Assembly: GCA_026225945.1 (NCBI GenBank)
Contig: JAMJFZ010000320.1
Span: 9,380,001-9,444,000, forward strand
Origin: Cricetomys ansorgei
Taxonomy: Eukaryota > Chordata > Mammalia > Rodentia > Nesomyidae
Reading direction: 5' to 3'
DNA length: 64,000 nucleotides
Shown here: positions 1-12,704 of the stretch, piece after piece
How positions within the stretch are numbered: the stretch's first letter is position 1
How the letters are laid out: the number at the start of each line of letters is the position of its first letter
Position numbers and translations under genes: made by a program
The notes under the pieces: generated by a model
Told to the model about the DNA's origin: nothing
The model's input: the letters and a program-made list of their open reading frames with translations, nothing else
The model's database searches: none

Positions 1-1115
1 CACATTCATAGAGCACGTTCACAAGCCCATGGAGCGTTGTGAAAGCCCTCATTAAAATAGGGTGTTATCTGCATTCCAGCATTCCACTCAACATTTCCTC
101 ATGGACAGCCTCCCAGTTGATTGGCGAACTCCAGGACAGTCTTCGAGACGCCACAACCCTGCTTTGACTGCGCTGTACTTGATTCGACATTGCACTCTCA
201 GGGAGATGGTTATGCTTTTCTCTCCACCTGGCGGTCAGAGAATGACATCTGAATGGTGAATTTCTGCTCAGAAGCGACACTGTCTCTCACTCTGAAGAAG
301 TTGCATAAGACTCATGCTGACCTGCAAAGGCCTAGGTGACTTGTTCGCGCCCTAATCCCTGTGTCTTTCCGGTCCCAGAGTTATCTGTATTCCTTGCTCT
401 GTTCCAGGCACACGGGCCTCCATGGTACTCCTCAAACCTGTCACTTACGACTCTACCTCCAGGTCTTTACACCAGCTATAACCGGCCACATCTCCTGTGT
501 GACCCGCTCTGCCTCCTCTAGTACTAACTGTGGAAGATCTTCAACAACTTCCAGTTTAAATAAGCACTTTCCCTCCCCCATCATTCCTTATTTATGCCCA
601 TCCCTCATTTCCCCTCCCCCTAGCACTCATCATTCACTGGTTTGTATATTACCTGGCTCTTCCCACAAAGGCCGACATCCACCTGCTCGGCTCTACTTCT
701 TCAGTTTCTCAAATAGTGCCTTGGGCTTAGTGGGGTTTCATAAAATATCCATTTAGGAGATCGATGAATGCAGAAGTAAATTAAAGAACCAACCAAGCTA
801 TGCAGGTAGACGGGAGATGCAAAACATCATGGACCATGGAATAGCATTTTAGTAGAACTCAGTATTCATGACCATATAAAACTAAAATAGCCCCTAAATC
901 CTAGTAAAGACAATTAGACCCACTAGAATTTACTGCTTGTGAGTTATATATCAACCACAAATGTACATTCTCCCTGAGCTATTATAGGAAGATCAGCTAG
1001 TCTCATATGAGTGTTTCCTTTGTCTAATTCTGATTCAAGTCCTTCTGGTCTCATTACAGAGGTCTGAATACCACCGTAGGTTATAAATGAGAAAAGGTGT
1101 TGGCAATATGACACA
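1..1115. other. Intergenic DNA, nothing recognised
   Basis: No gene, RNA or repeat that I can name. Short open frames here lack any recognisable domain and are of chance length. Confidence 0.6.
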
Positions 1116-1119
1116 GTAG

Positions 1120-1480
1120 CTCAGTGCCAGGCTTGACGCCTGATGCCAGGGCTTAAACCCCAGCTCTGCTGCATACCTCTCTGTAGACTGGGTAGATTTA
1201 CTTCAGATCACTGGGCCTTGGCATTCTACATGCTAAATGGCAGCAATAAAAGTGCCCGTAGTGAAAGATTCCTATAGGAGGCAAGTGGATGGAAATATGA
1301 AATGTAGACAGAGCTCACCTGTAGCAAGCACTGATACACAGTTTACTGCTGAAGTTAAGAAGACAAACTCTGTTGGCTGCTTCGTTCTTATTGGCTTTAT
1401 GATCTTAGTTGAGTCACTTAGCCTCTCCGTGACTCAGTTTTGTCATCTGCAAATTTGGAGATGATCTTGGAAGTCTATCC
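1120..1480 (+). mobile_element. MIR-type remnants (two adjacent pieces)
   Basis: The first piece (about 1120-1280) has GGGCTTAAACCCCAGCTCTG; the second (about 1385-1480) has GTTGAGTCACTTAGCCTCTC and CATCTGCAAATTTGGAGATG. Both read in MIR order on the + strand. Confidence 0.65.
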
Positions 1481-1484
1481 TCCC

Positions 1485-2595
1485 AGGAATACAATCTGAG
1501 TCACTCAACGGGAGAAAAGGATGATCAGGCTTCATCCAATGCCTGGATACAGTGAACGGTGGGAATGAGGGGAAAGTGTCGGGAGAACAGCAGTGTTTGG
1601 TGTTAGCACTGTTAGTGTTGCAGAAGCCAATAACAGGAAGGAATGCAACATGTATGACTCTGTCATAAGTTGTATCGTTTGCTCTTCCCAGGGAGGATTA
1701 AACTTTCCTGCTTCATGAAAGCAGGTTCAGCTAGTTGGCTACTTTGGTCAACAAAATTTGACCAGAGAGCCATATATGACCTCTGGAGTCAGCACAAGGT
1801 GACCTTTGTTTTCTTTCCCAGCCTCAGCTACCATAAAGCATTTTGTGAGATGGAAGTCTCTATCACTCTGGAGGAACAAATGACTGTAATGGTCACTTTT
1901 CTTTGACTTACTTGCAATTGACATATAATACATACTAGAAACAAACTTGATTTTAATCATGACAATCTGGAAGACTTCATTGTTTCCACATAAACTGGCC
2001 TCGCCTGGATGATTCCAGCACTGAGCAAGATGACACCTTAGCTGTAGATAGCTGAATGCAGTAAGCTAACACAGAATAACATGCATGAATGAAGCAGAAA
2101 TGTGGAGCAGCACAGAATGTGCAAGCTGATACCACCATGGTGTCCTAAAATGTCAAACATGTGAGGTGTTTGACCCTTGTTTCCATCGGGACAGAGGCTT
2201 TAGTCAAACCTCCTGCCGCTGAGGGGCTCAAGTCTTTCCAACATGACGCATTCTATGCATGGTTCCAGGTTGAGATCATCATCTTTGAAGTCCTTAGTAG
2301 TCCCTAGCTTGTTAGAGCATAAACCCACAGCTCTTCCACCTAGCATTTGAAACCCACAGACATGAAACTGCCTGTATCATGACCAGACCCCTGTAGCTAA
2401 ATGGTCTCTTTTACGCTCTGAGGTTGTATTTTGTCAGGGCTATTTTGAAGTTTTTGTTCATATCTTTCTTCAGATTGGTGTGGACCCTCTCTATCCATTT
2501 ACCAAAGTCACAGTGGAAATGTCTAGACTTTGGGCAGATTGGAACTCTGATTAGTTTATTATGCTAATGGAAACCTATAGCCAAGTTTTAGAAGT
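1485..2595. other. Intergenic DNA, nothing recognised
   Basis: No gene or clear repeat seen. Confidence 0.55.
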
Positions 2596-2599
2596 CTTT

Positions 2600-2830
2600 T
2601 TTTAAAATAATACTTTTTTTACTAATTTGAATTTTATACGATGTATCTTGATAACACCCTCTTCCCATTCCTCCCTGTACTCTCTCCCCAAGCCCCTCAA
2701 AAGAATCCCCCAAAACAACAAAAAACAAAAACAAATAAAATTAAGTCCAGCTAGTGTGGCAGGAACATGGATCATGGTCATCACCATGGATCCTGGAGGC
2801 AAGAGGTTGCTCCAATAATGGACATTCATC
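2600..2830 (-). mobile_element. LINE-1 3' end fragment, decayed
   Basis: TTTTATACGATGTATCTTGATAA followed by a C-rich stretch and an AC-rich stretch resembles the antisense of rodent (Lx-type) LINE-1 3' untranslated DNA. Diverged; boundaries approximate. Confidence 0.5.
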
Positions 2831-2901
2831 AGGCGCATAGCAGCCCAAGACCAAGCATGATGAAGTTCTACCTGAAGTTGGGTTCCACTGCGGGTGTCTG
2901 A

Positions 2902-3141
2902 ACATCCCAAACACCAGGACATTCTGCAGGCATCAGGTCATTCTACAGGCACCAGTACTTCTCATAAGCACCGGGACATTCTGTAGGCAAGGGGTCATCC
3001 CACAGGTATCAGGACTTCCCACAGGCATGCAGACATCCCAGAGGCACCAGGGCCTCCCATGGGCTTCAGGGCATCCCACAGGTACCTGGACATCCCACAG
3101 GCACCAGGACTTCCCACAGATGCTTCAACATCCAAGTTCCA
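2902..3141 (+). repeat. 19-bp minisatellite, about 12-13 units
   Basis: Repeat of 19 bp with consensus near ACATCCCACAGGCACCAGG. Units start at 2919, 2938, 2957, 2976, 2995, 3014, 3033, 3052, 3071, 3090 and 3109 without any spacing change; the first is 2 bp short and the last fades out at about 3128-3141. Units differ from each other at several positions, so the array is old. Confidence 0.92.
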
Positions 3142-5955
3142 GAAGTCTTACTACACTGGTGCCCATCACTAAGAGGAAGGTGGCCGAAATACATTATGGT
3201 TTGACTTTTTTGAATGTTTGTGAAGCCCCGAAATCTGTATTGAAACCTAACTTTAGGGCGTTGGGGCTTTATAAAGATCTGGAGCCTTTGGGAAGGAATT
3301 AGATCCACAAAGGCAGAACCCATACAAACAGAATACAAACTCTTTTACAAATGAGAACCCCAAAGCCACTGTTCTCTTTCCATTGTGTGGGGCCACAGTG
3401 AGAAGGTGGCATCTACGAATCAGAGAGCAAACCCCACACAGATGCAGAATCTGCCAGTGCTGGTAGAACTAGGAGAAGTCAATGTCTGCTCTGGCAGTCC
3501 AGAGAGTGCTGTCTAGAGCATCCCAGATGGAGAGGACAGTCTGGATGCTCAGACACTTAGAACAAACCTCAGTCCAGTCAAAGTACCTGCCCCTGCCTCC
3601 AGATTCCATTTTGTGAACACTGGGTGCTGCTCTGGTCACCTCCAGTCGATGTTCCTCTCTCCTCTCTTCCCTATGCCTCTCTCAATATCCTGCACAGCTT
3701 GACAGGATCATCCATGCATTCCTTTGCAAATCCCAACTTAAAACTGCTATTCATACATTTTCAAAGAGGAAGAGACTGCTTGGTACACTAAAATTTACTT
3801 AAGTATATTATAATTTTCCCACTAAGGTGAGTCCAGAGCTGAACTCAGACTGAATTACTGTGAGAATTTTGTTTTGTTACATAAAATTTCCTTTGTTTTT
3901 TGTTTTGGCTTCGTTTGTTTTTTTTTTTTTTAGGGGGGAGGGTAGGGGTTGTTTTGGTTTTGGTTTTGATTTTGGTTTTGGTTTTAGTTTTCAATTCTAG
4001 GCCAGCAAAGTTACCCGTCATTGGCTTCTTAAGAGTACACATTTTTCAGCATGGAGCATTACTGCTGACAAAACACAATTTAATAAGTAAAATTCCTTCT
4101 CTTATTCATAGAATGATTCATGTCACACACACTTCATTTTTGACTCATACAGTACGTCACAACAGGCTTTGTAAGGCTTATAATTACTGAAGCTATTTTC
4201 GTATCTCTATTCACTGCCTTTCCCTGCCCTCTTTGCATTAATAACCAGCTTTTTCCTCTCTTCATTATTTAGCACCCAACCAAACAGAACTGGTATCAGC
4301 CAATCAGCATCTTGTATGATGACTCATTTTTAGGCAAAGGCTTAAAAACATCAGTCATTATCAACAGAAATTAAGCCTGCTGCTACACTGTTACTGAGGT
4401 ACATGCAAGGAAATTAGGCAATAAGATCAGGTCAGATTACTTACTCAGTGAGATCCTTTCTATCACTGAGAATTGTATTTGGGAACAAACCAGCTTGATA
4501 TTATATAAGCTTCTTTGTTTTTAGTTAGTTCACGTGAACTGTACAGTAAGTAACTGACTTACCCATTATCGGATTCGTTTACAGATCAAGCCACTGAGGC
4601 TCAAATTAAAAAGTCAGGCTCCAAGTGATTTTTGCTTTGCATCACCATATTTAAAAGAAATCTCACTCCATTCATCCTCTCGGTCTAGAATTCTTTCCAG
4701 AAAAATATGGATAAAAGATTGTGGAGCACTTTCAAAGAATATTCCTGGGTTTCTTACATCAGGACCATGTGGAGGTGGGAAGCTTGCTGAACGGCTTGTT
4801 AAATACACGGAGTCAGGTGACTGGGTTGGCCCGGCCAGGTGGTAGTTTCACAGTGCCAGCACGTGATCCTGCAGCCCACTGAAGTCTGGGCACCGTAAGA
4901 ATAGGCCCGTGACAAGCAACATCAAGTGAAAGATCAGTTGTCCTGGATAAGGAGACATGAACAAACTGGAGTTTTGAATGTCTGTGGCAATCCCACACTC
5001 AGCCTCATTCAGTCTGTAACTGCCCATTAAGTCAATATCTACATGATGTCATAAGACAACCACTGAGCCAAGCATCTTAGAGACATGTCTTGGGGTTCTT
5101 GGTGACCCGAACCTCTGCAACACCTCCAGCAGCTTTGGTCACGCACTGGGGGAAACAGCTGGAATTTCAGAAGTCTCATCAAGCCAGGCATACTAAATTT
5201 AATTCCAGATACAATTTTCTGTCAGTTGCAAAGATTTGCTTCTTTCTCTGGGAGATATTTCTCTATGAGTCACATGAAGGTTCTAAACGAATGGCATATG
5301 GCAATAATCAATAGCTGGACAAGAAGACAGGGGACTCAGGTTCAAATCCTGTCTCAGTCACTGTAGTCGTTATGCCTATGTGAATGCAAGTCACTGAAAC
5401 AGCTTAAGCTAACTGGGGGTGGGGGTGGGGCATTCACTGTAAAACCACAAGAGTGTATCAACTGTTGAAGGCACAACCAGACTTCTGGAAGGGATGTTCC
5501 TTCTCTACTGGTCTTTTCTGCCAGATTCCATGTATCTGTTCATCTTGCTTTCCTTGGCCAGGGTAGCCTTTCTGCATCCCTGATTATGGGATGGAGCACA
5601 GCTGCCCCTCTACTCCCACGTCAGGTTGATCATTTCTCATCTGAAATTTAAAAGTTCAAAATGCTTCCAAATCCAAAATCTTCTGAGCAATTACACAGAG
5701 CCAGAAATGGAAAGTCCACTCACTCCTGAACTCACAGGGTGGGTCACAGTCAGGCAAACTCAAACTAACTGAAAGTATTTATAAACTTTATTTCAGGCTG
5801 TGTGCATAATGTGGATACAAGGCATTAATAAAGTAGTTGTTGAGACCTGGGTCTGATCTGAAAGTACGTCGTTACGTATATGCAAATATTCCAAAAAATA
5901 CCTCTATTCACAAGCATTTCAGATAAGGGAAACTGGGTCAGTAATAGTCACAGAT
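3142..5955. other. Intergenic DNA, mostly unclassified
   Basis: No gene. Contains a T/G-rich low-complexity stretch with repeated TTTTGG steps (3893-3990), a G-rich GGGGGTGGGGGTGGGG (5415-5430), and a weak MIR-like piece (5320-5400). A single TTCAAAGAA STAT-type motif lies at 4731. Confidence 0.55.
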
Positions 5956-5959
5956 ACTG

Positions 5960-6180
5960 GGCACTTTCTTGGATTATACTACATTAAGTCCTTAACAAGT
6001 ACTGTTGTATTTAATTGTCATAATTCTTTGTGGTACGGGTGTCATGATTAGCTGCCTTTCACAAATGAGGAAAGGGAGTCACAGAGAAACTATGAGATTT
6101 ACTTAAGAGCAAATAGCTGGTTTTGTTAGGGATTTGAGGCAAGCTGAACCTAGAGTCCATGTCTTATGCCAGCTTCTTTC
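5960..6180 (-). mobile_element. MIR SINE remnant
   Basis: CACAAATGAGGAAAGGGAGTC and ACTTAAGAGCAAATAGCTGG are the reverse of the MIR core, in the expected order. Diverged. Confidence 0.65.
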
Positions 6181-6629
6181 ATGTACACACAAAGGTTTAT
6201 GTCTGTCCCTTTGTCTTCTTCTATATTTCAAAATAAAACTAGATTGTCCCAGCCCTGGTCAGGGTCTGATGTCTCTCAAGGCAGACAGAAGCAAACTGCT
6301 CACAAAGCTGCCCTGAGCATCCTACAAACGAGCTCTTCATGACTCATCCGCATTAGCTGAGTGATTTTCTACAAGTTCCTTCCCTTCTGTGTTCTTACAT
6401 CATAACATGAAGGTGTCGGTCTAATGGTATTTTTATTATATTAATTGATATTTTCTATTTCCTAGAGCATGTAGTAGGACATACTGGCTCTTAAGATGCT
6501 GTGTACACAGTAATCTCTGAGTTTCAGTGAAAAAAATTGCTATTTCTACCAAGTTCCTCTTAGATACTCATCTTGATCTCATGGTGCTTAAGGCTCTGGG
6601 AAGTTCTTTGGCGATATTACATGCTTACT

Positions 6630-6773
6630 CTTTTTTTAAATTTAAATTTAATTGAATTTAAAATTAAGTTTGAATTTAAACTTTAAAAATTTTTCATTCA
6701 TACTATACAGTATTTACATAATTTTCTCCCTCTCCCATTTCCACCTGTTCCCGTTGTCCCTTTCCACTCCCTC

Positions 6774-6841
<68 letters not shown>

Positions 6842-7290
6842 AGATAGAGAGAGAGAGACGAGAGAGAGGGAGCGTGTGTGTGTACAAAATCTACTGAGTA
6901 CATTTAATGGTGCACTTACACATATATGTTTGGGGCTGACCACTTGGGATTGGATAATCTAACAGAGGGTTCATCCCTAGAGAATACTGAGTCTCCCTCA
7001 CTGGGCAGCCACTGATTACCTATAGCTCTATATTTAGGGGCGGGGAAATTTTCCCCATCAGTGCTAGCATGCTGACTGGTTGTATCCTTGTTTGGGTCTT
7101 GTTTAGGCAACTATGTTGTTGAGATTTCATGGATGCAGGTCCACTCTCATGTCTAAAAGACACTATCTTGCAGCAGGCATCCTGGTTCACTGGGTTTTAT
7201 AATTTTTTGTCCTCTTATATGGTTTTCCCTGAGTCTTGGGTGCAGTGGTTGTATTATAGATGCATCAGCTGGGCTTAGGTATCTGATAAA
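6630..7290 (-). mobile_element. LINE-1 (Lx-type) 3' region, decayed
   Basis: Blocks such as GGGGCTGACCACTTGGGATTG, GTTTAGGCAACTATGTTGTTG and TTTTCCCTGAGTCTTGGGTGC match the antisense of old rodent LINE-1 3' untranslated DNA. Interrupted by a TG/GA microsatellite at 6774-6870. No open frame survives. Confidence 0.65.
6774..6876 (+). repeat. Compound (TG)n(GA)n microsatellite
   Basis: (TG)9 followed by about 21 GA units, then interrupted GA to 6870. Creates false poly-Ser-Leu and Arg-Glu reading frames on both strands. Confidence 0.95.
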
Positions 7291-7294
7291 TGAA

Positions 7295-9137
7295 TGCTTA
7301 GTCTTACCTCAAAGTTCCCCAAACAACTCTGCCCACAGAATGAGCTCTATTACCCTTCCTCCAGAAACTGAACCTCCTATTTCAGAAATTGGAAGGCGTG
7401 TAAGAAGGAAAGTTACCAACTTCCTGCATATCTCTCAGATCCACTGACATCTCTAGGGCTCTCCTCTACTTCGCCTCTCTGTTTATAACAGTGGACATTC
7501 TCCTTGGGGCTCTAAAGCTCGGCAATCTAGAGCTCATCATTCCCTGCCTTCACAGTCACCTTACATTCTCCATTTCACCTCTCTTTCCAGTGTTTTCAAT
7601 AAGTTTCCCTACCTCCTGCTCCACCATGAATCGTTTAAACAAGGTCAAGTACCTCATCCTAAATAGGCCCCCTTCTACTCCTGATAGCCTCTTCGCTTCT
7701 ACTCTCTCTGGGCCAGTTTTCCAAGAGACATCTATTTCTTAAATCCATCTCTTTCCTCCTGTAGTCATACAGTTTCTCAAACGTGACTTTCAGTCCATTA
7801 TTCACAACTTTCAAGGCAGTTCCTGGTGCAAGCATTTATGGCCTCCAAGTCACTAAGTTCAAAGGGTAATCTGGTAGTTCCTTCCTTTTTGGTAGTTTGA
7901 AACACTGAAAATCACTTCTCTCTTTTCAAAGCCTGCTCTTCCTATGGCTTAAAGAATGCCATTCCCCTAACCCAACCTGTCCTACTCTTAAGGAGCGACT
8001 CCCAAGATTCGTGCCTTTATATGTCACTGAAGAGTGTCTGTGACATATATCTCGCAGCTCCTTCTCACCATGCCCATAGCTCCAGTTCCAGTACGTTCCC
8101 TGAATGCCAACCTGCTATCTGGAACTTCCCATTGGCGTTTCTTCCTTGAGATCTCACACACATCTCTAATTCATCGTAACCAGAGCGTAATAACCTCCTT
8201 CCTCAATCTGACCCCTCTCCAGTGTTCCAAAGAAAGTGACCTGGAAATCCTTGCATTGTGTAGCGTCTTCATTGCCTTGCCCACTCTTCATTCCCAGTAT
8301 GCGTTCACTGACCACGGCACCAGTTCCTAACTTGCCTCCTTCTACACAGAGCTCTTCAGTTTTCTCTGTTTCTCTTTCCAGCTCTCTAGCTGAAGCCACC
8401 TTGAGTTTTCAGCTGCTTGACCACGATCTCATCCAGCTGCTTCCCACACTGCTCTGCTCCACTTCTTTTTCCAGACTCCAGCTTCACTTACCTAAACTCT
8501 AAATGGTTTGGTTGTTTCCTAGTGTTTTTAGAATAAAAATCAAAATCCTTCACATGGCCCCCAAGACCCTGCTCCATTATTGTGTGCTGGGCACAACTTG
8601 AGTTCTTTGCCAACGGCACGTGTATTGGTTCCTCTCATCCACAGGGTACCAGTGTGAGAGAGGCAATGAGATCTTAGGAGGAGGGTCTAGGTAAATCTGA
8701 ACGTATATTCAAAGGAGACTGTGAGACTCCAAGACTCCATTGCTTTATCTCTGGAAATCTGATATCGTCCTTGGGCACACACTCCTGCTGAGATGTGATG
8801 TGCCTCAATGCAGCACAGTCAGGAGTGCCCTCACAGGATCTAAGCTAGGGCTGGTAAATTACTCTTTAAGAAAAACTCTTTCCTTTGTAAAGTTAGCCTG
8901 CCTCTGATGTTCTCCTGTGGCAGCAAAACTCAGATATATTACCAATCTGGTCCCTTCCTCCTCTCAGGCTTAACTCTATATACACAGCCTCATGCTTGTG
9001 ATGTTAAGTGAAGACATAAAGCAGGATAAGTTTACAGGAAAGTTCTCACCACAAGGAATTACCCAGTCACAAAGATAAGCAGTAGCACATCTAAAAAAGT
9101 AGCATCAAAGGTAAGAATCTGCTAACAATTGATTGAA
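7295..9137. other. Intergenic DNA with possible ancient L2-like repeat
   Basis: No gene. The pyrimidine-rich stretch 8040-8580 resembles decayed mammal-wide L2-type DNA (for example AAAATCAAAATCCTTCACATGG and CCAAGACCCTGCTCCATTAT). The rest is unclassified. Confidence 0.45.
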
Positions 9138-9149
9138 AAATCTAGGCTT

Positions 9150-9299
9150 GGGTTGGCAAGATGGTTCAGTGGGTATAAAGCATTTTTTCCACAAGCCTGA
9201 CAGCTGAGTTCAATCCTTGGTACTCTGGGTAGAAGGAAAAGAACTGACTCCAGAAAGTTATCTGACCTTTATACTTGAATGATAGCATTGACACATGTA

Positions 9300-9332
<33 letters not shown>

Positions 9333-9366
9333 ACCATATACACAAAAACATTAAAATTAAAAATTA
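9150..9366 (+). mobile_element. B4/RSINE1-type SINE with CA tail
   Basis: Head GGGTTGGCAAGATGGTTCAGTGGG, A/B-box-like tRNA-derived part, then GAACTGACTCCAGAAAGTTATCTG, a (CA) run at 9299-9328 and an A-rich tail. Flanks AAATCTAGGCTT (9138) and AAATTCCAGGCTT (9367) look like a diverged target-site duplication. Confidence 0.8.
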
Positions 9367-9379
9367 AAATTCCAGGCTT

Positions 9380-12300
9380 AGACCAATCAAACATTGTATC
9401 ATAACTGCGACTTTTATCATTGCTTCAACAAAACAGCCAGCAAAAGCAACTCAAGGAGTTAAGGATTTATTTGTCTACCGGTTGGTATAGTCAGTTCATC
9501 ACGGTGGGAAAGGCAGGGCAGTAAGAATTTAAGGCAGCTGCTCACACTGCGTCAGGAGGCGGAAAAAGACGAACCCCTGTGCTCAGAACATTTCCTCCAT
9601 CGTTCTCAGCCCTGGCCCTCAGCTGCCCACACTAGGGTGGCTCTTCCCACCCTAACTACCCCAACCTGTAAGCTCCTTCACGGGCAATTCTGATGGCTTG
9701 TCTCCTAGGTGACCCTAGATCCTGTCAAGCTGGCAATCAGGATTAACTATCCCAGGCACCTACCTAATTGGTCCAGAAGTGAGTTCGTGTCCTAAGTGAT
9801 CTCAAGTTGCTACAAAGCTGTACCTATCATTCCATAATTGAAGGAATCTCCACCCCTCACTTCCTTCCACCCTTCTCACCCATTGGTCAGAAACAAGAAA
9901 GAAGAGTGCCCTACCTACAACTATCGAACACTTCTAAAAATCCAAGAATACAACCCATGTACTAAGGATGATAATACAGACAGGAAAAAACTGGAGCTGA
10001 TAGCGTTGTTGAACTTCTGGATACACTAAATCTGGAGTCTCTATACTGAATTTATTACATTAAATACACGTATATACATGCATCAGTGTATTAGTTGATT
10101 CATGTTTACGGTACCTGAGATACATCAGATTGATCTATACAATTGTTTCCAGTCCTTAGCTCGATAAACTTATGATTCTGGGTATGGCTCAGACTAGCTG
10201 ACGGTATCTTCTGTGAAGGGGCAAATAATCTAGAAGGTGTTGGTAGGAGACGAGACTAGACAACATTCGTAACACACTAAAGAATATTTTACTTCTGTTT
10301 CTGCTTCCCCCAGGCCGTTACATATTCTCTCTTCTTTCCAGATCAGTCACCGATGCTGTCAGGACACGACAGAGGACAGATCATTATTTCGCCGAGTCGA
10401 TGACAGGTGTGCTTGTGACCCCATTGCCCCTGCCTTCTGCCTTTTCCTATGGGTCTAGCCCCGCACAGCTGCTTCTTCCCGCTTCTGATGCACAGAGCAT
10501 CAGGAACCGTCTATCCCTATGCATCCTTGTCCCTTCTACGGGACCAGGAATGAGAGCCAGGAGACAGCTGCTGTGGCCACCTCCTGCTTTGACTGTTAGG
10601 TGCTCTTTTGTTCACTTGTTGTTGTTTCTTTTAATAGATTACCTTGATGCATTTTGTGCTAGAGTGCCATTTGGATGATATTAGTAATACCTATGATGGT
10701 TGCATAGTTGTAATAGTCAGAGCTTTGCCGTTCATTCACATCTCACTGAAGCTCAATCATCCCCTGATGCAGACGCTATTGTAAGCCCTGTTTTCCACAT
10801 GAGGTAATAGGCCAAGGGCTGTGAAACAATTTGCCAAAGTCCACACAGCTGGTAAATAAAAGCCTTGATTTCCTGGATCATAGAAAATAAAGGTAGAAGA
10901 ATTGGGCCTTGTGATCTGTTTTGCTTTAATTAAATCAGTCTTTCCTAAAAGTTTCCTTTAAAAAATCATAGATATGAAAAGCAACCTGAGCAAATAGTGT
11001 GCAGAGCAGAAGCTCCTTGTGATGGTCAGCCTTCTCTGCTGTCCCACCCAGCCCTGTAAGGATTACCAGTGCTAGAAGGTTCTGAAACATTTTTGCAAAA
11101 GTCCTCTTCAAATGTACAAATGTGCGAAAAACAAAAGCCCTTTCTCCTTTCAAGCCATCTCTCCCCCCCTCCCTTTTTCACAAGGCAACTGTCTCTTGTC
11201 CTTTGCTTGGCTCCTGAATATGGCTCCCTTCCTCTACTCCAGACCTCTTCACCCCTTCCCAGAGAATAGCAGCTGCCCATTGCCAACTTCCACATGGCTG
11301 CTGCAGCACAGTCACTGAAGACAGCTACACTGCCCGCACCTTGTGATGAGAGGAGAAAACCCTGAAAAGCAGAGGCTTCCTGAATAGTCATTCTCACAGC
11401 CCTCTTGGGCAACGGCCCTTCCTCTGTCTTGGATGTCACTATAAATCTAGCTCTGCCTCATGCTGAAATATCAGGCTGGATTCTCAGTTGGACAGTTAAA
11501 TAAATCTACAAGGTCACTAGCAAGGACAGATGCTCATGAGACTCTGTTCTAGAACTTTCCAAGTAAAGACAGCACCCCATGTTAATTTGCGGTTCCACTG
11601 TATGTTCTGTTGAACTTTGATTGTTTAAATCTCAGTGTGATCTCTCAAAGAAACTCTAAGAAACACCCTTTCAGACAGAACCTTTTAAATCATCAGTTCT
11701 CCCAAACACTGGTTCTGTCTGTCAGTAGTACAAGGTCCTGCCTGCTGCAATCCAAGCCCATTTATATCTCTTCATAGAACACCCCAACCGTGTCACCCCA
11801 GGTCAGTGAGTGACAAGATCTAAAAGTGGACAGAATTTGGGCCGTGGGTTAGGGAATCGCTATCAGGCCAAATCCAATGGTTCTCATGCCAGAGAAAGAA
11901 GCAAGGCTGTAGCTTAGGGGACACAGCCAGGAGAGTCTTTGAATCAGCACCTGGTCCATTATAATCTTTGAACTAGATAACTGAGGTTTCTCCTTCCAAG
12001 ATAAGGTATAAATACAGAAATCTAACCTTGTTTTAGAGAGTTCTCTCCTGCCCCCTCCTACAACCTCCCCCTTGATGCTTTCTTCATCCATGCACTTGGA
12101 ACACGCACCTTTGTCCCAGACCAGCCATCTGGAACTCTATAGCTGTACTATGTCCAGACCGACAGGTTCTACTGTTTGAGCATAAGTAGGACTAGAGTAT
12201 AACTGTGTAATCTCAAGGAACTTCACTTGGTTGGTGGTCTGCCTGGTGGGCCTTATCCGGTTCGAGAGAGAAAAAAAACAAAACATGATTCAGTAATAGC

Positions 12301-12385
12301 TCTATCACTGGAGCCCAGAAGAACAGGATTGTTGGAAAAATATCTTCTCTTCTATGAAATTGTCCTGAAACTTATCATTTCCCAA
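9380..12385. other. Intergenic DNA, one MIR remnant
   Basis: No gene seen. A MIR-type piece on the minus strand lies at about 10750-10875 (CCACATGAGGTAATAGG, GTCCACACAGCTGGTAAATA). The rest is unclassified. Confidence 0.5.
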
Positions 12386-12389
12386 GATC

Positions 12390-12700
12390 GGAGGCATTTA
12401 TTTATTTCACAATATTTATTGGCCACATACTATGCCTTGACAATGCTGTTGGCATTTCATATTTATTAGTGAATAATACAGGCAGACTCTGCCCTTATGC
12501 ACGTGATATTTGCTTGAACAGTAAACAGAAAATGTAATGAGAAGGGAGATAAAGTAGGCAATAAACATGGTAGATAAATTATGTATGAAAAAGCAGGGAC
12601 AATTAAATCAGGGTCAAAAGAGATCAGAAATAATGGGGCATCAGACTGAATTTTTAAATTAAATATTTAGAAAGGGCTTGGTGGAAAACTCATCAAATTG
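12390..12700 (+). mobile_element. Ancient mammal-wide repeat (L2-like)
   Basis: AATATTTATTGGCCACATACTATGCC, TGAATAATACAGGCAGACTC and AACAGTAAACAGAAAATGTAATG follow the order of a well-known old interspersed repeat. Class uncertain, strongly diverged. A similar piece is at 24620. Confidence 0.5.
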
Positions 12701-12704
12701 AAGC

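Noticed and set aside
6698..6962. Ser-Leu-rich and Arg-Glu-rich frames on both strands
   Set aside because: Product of the (GA)n and (TG)n microsatellite.
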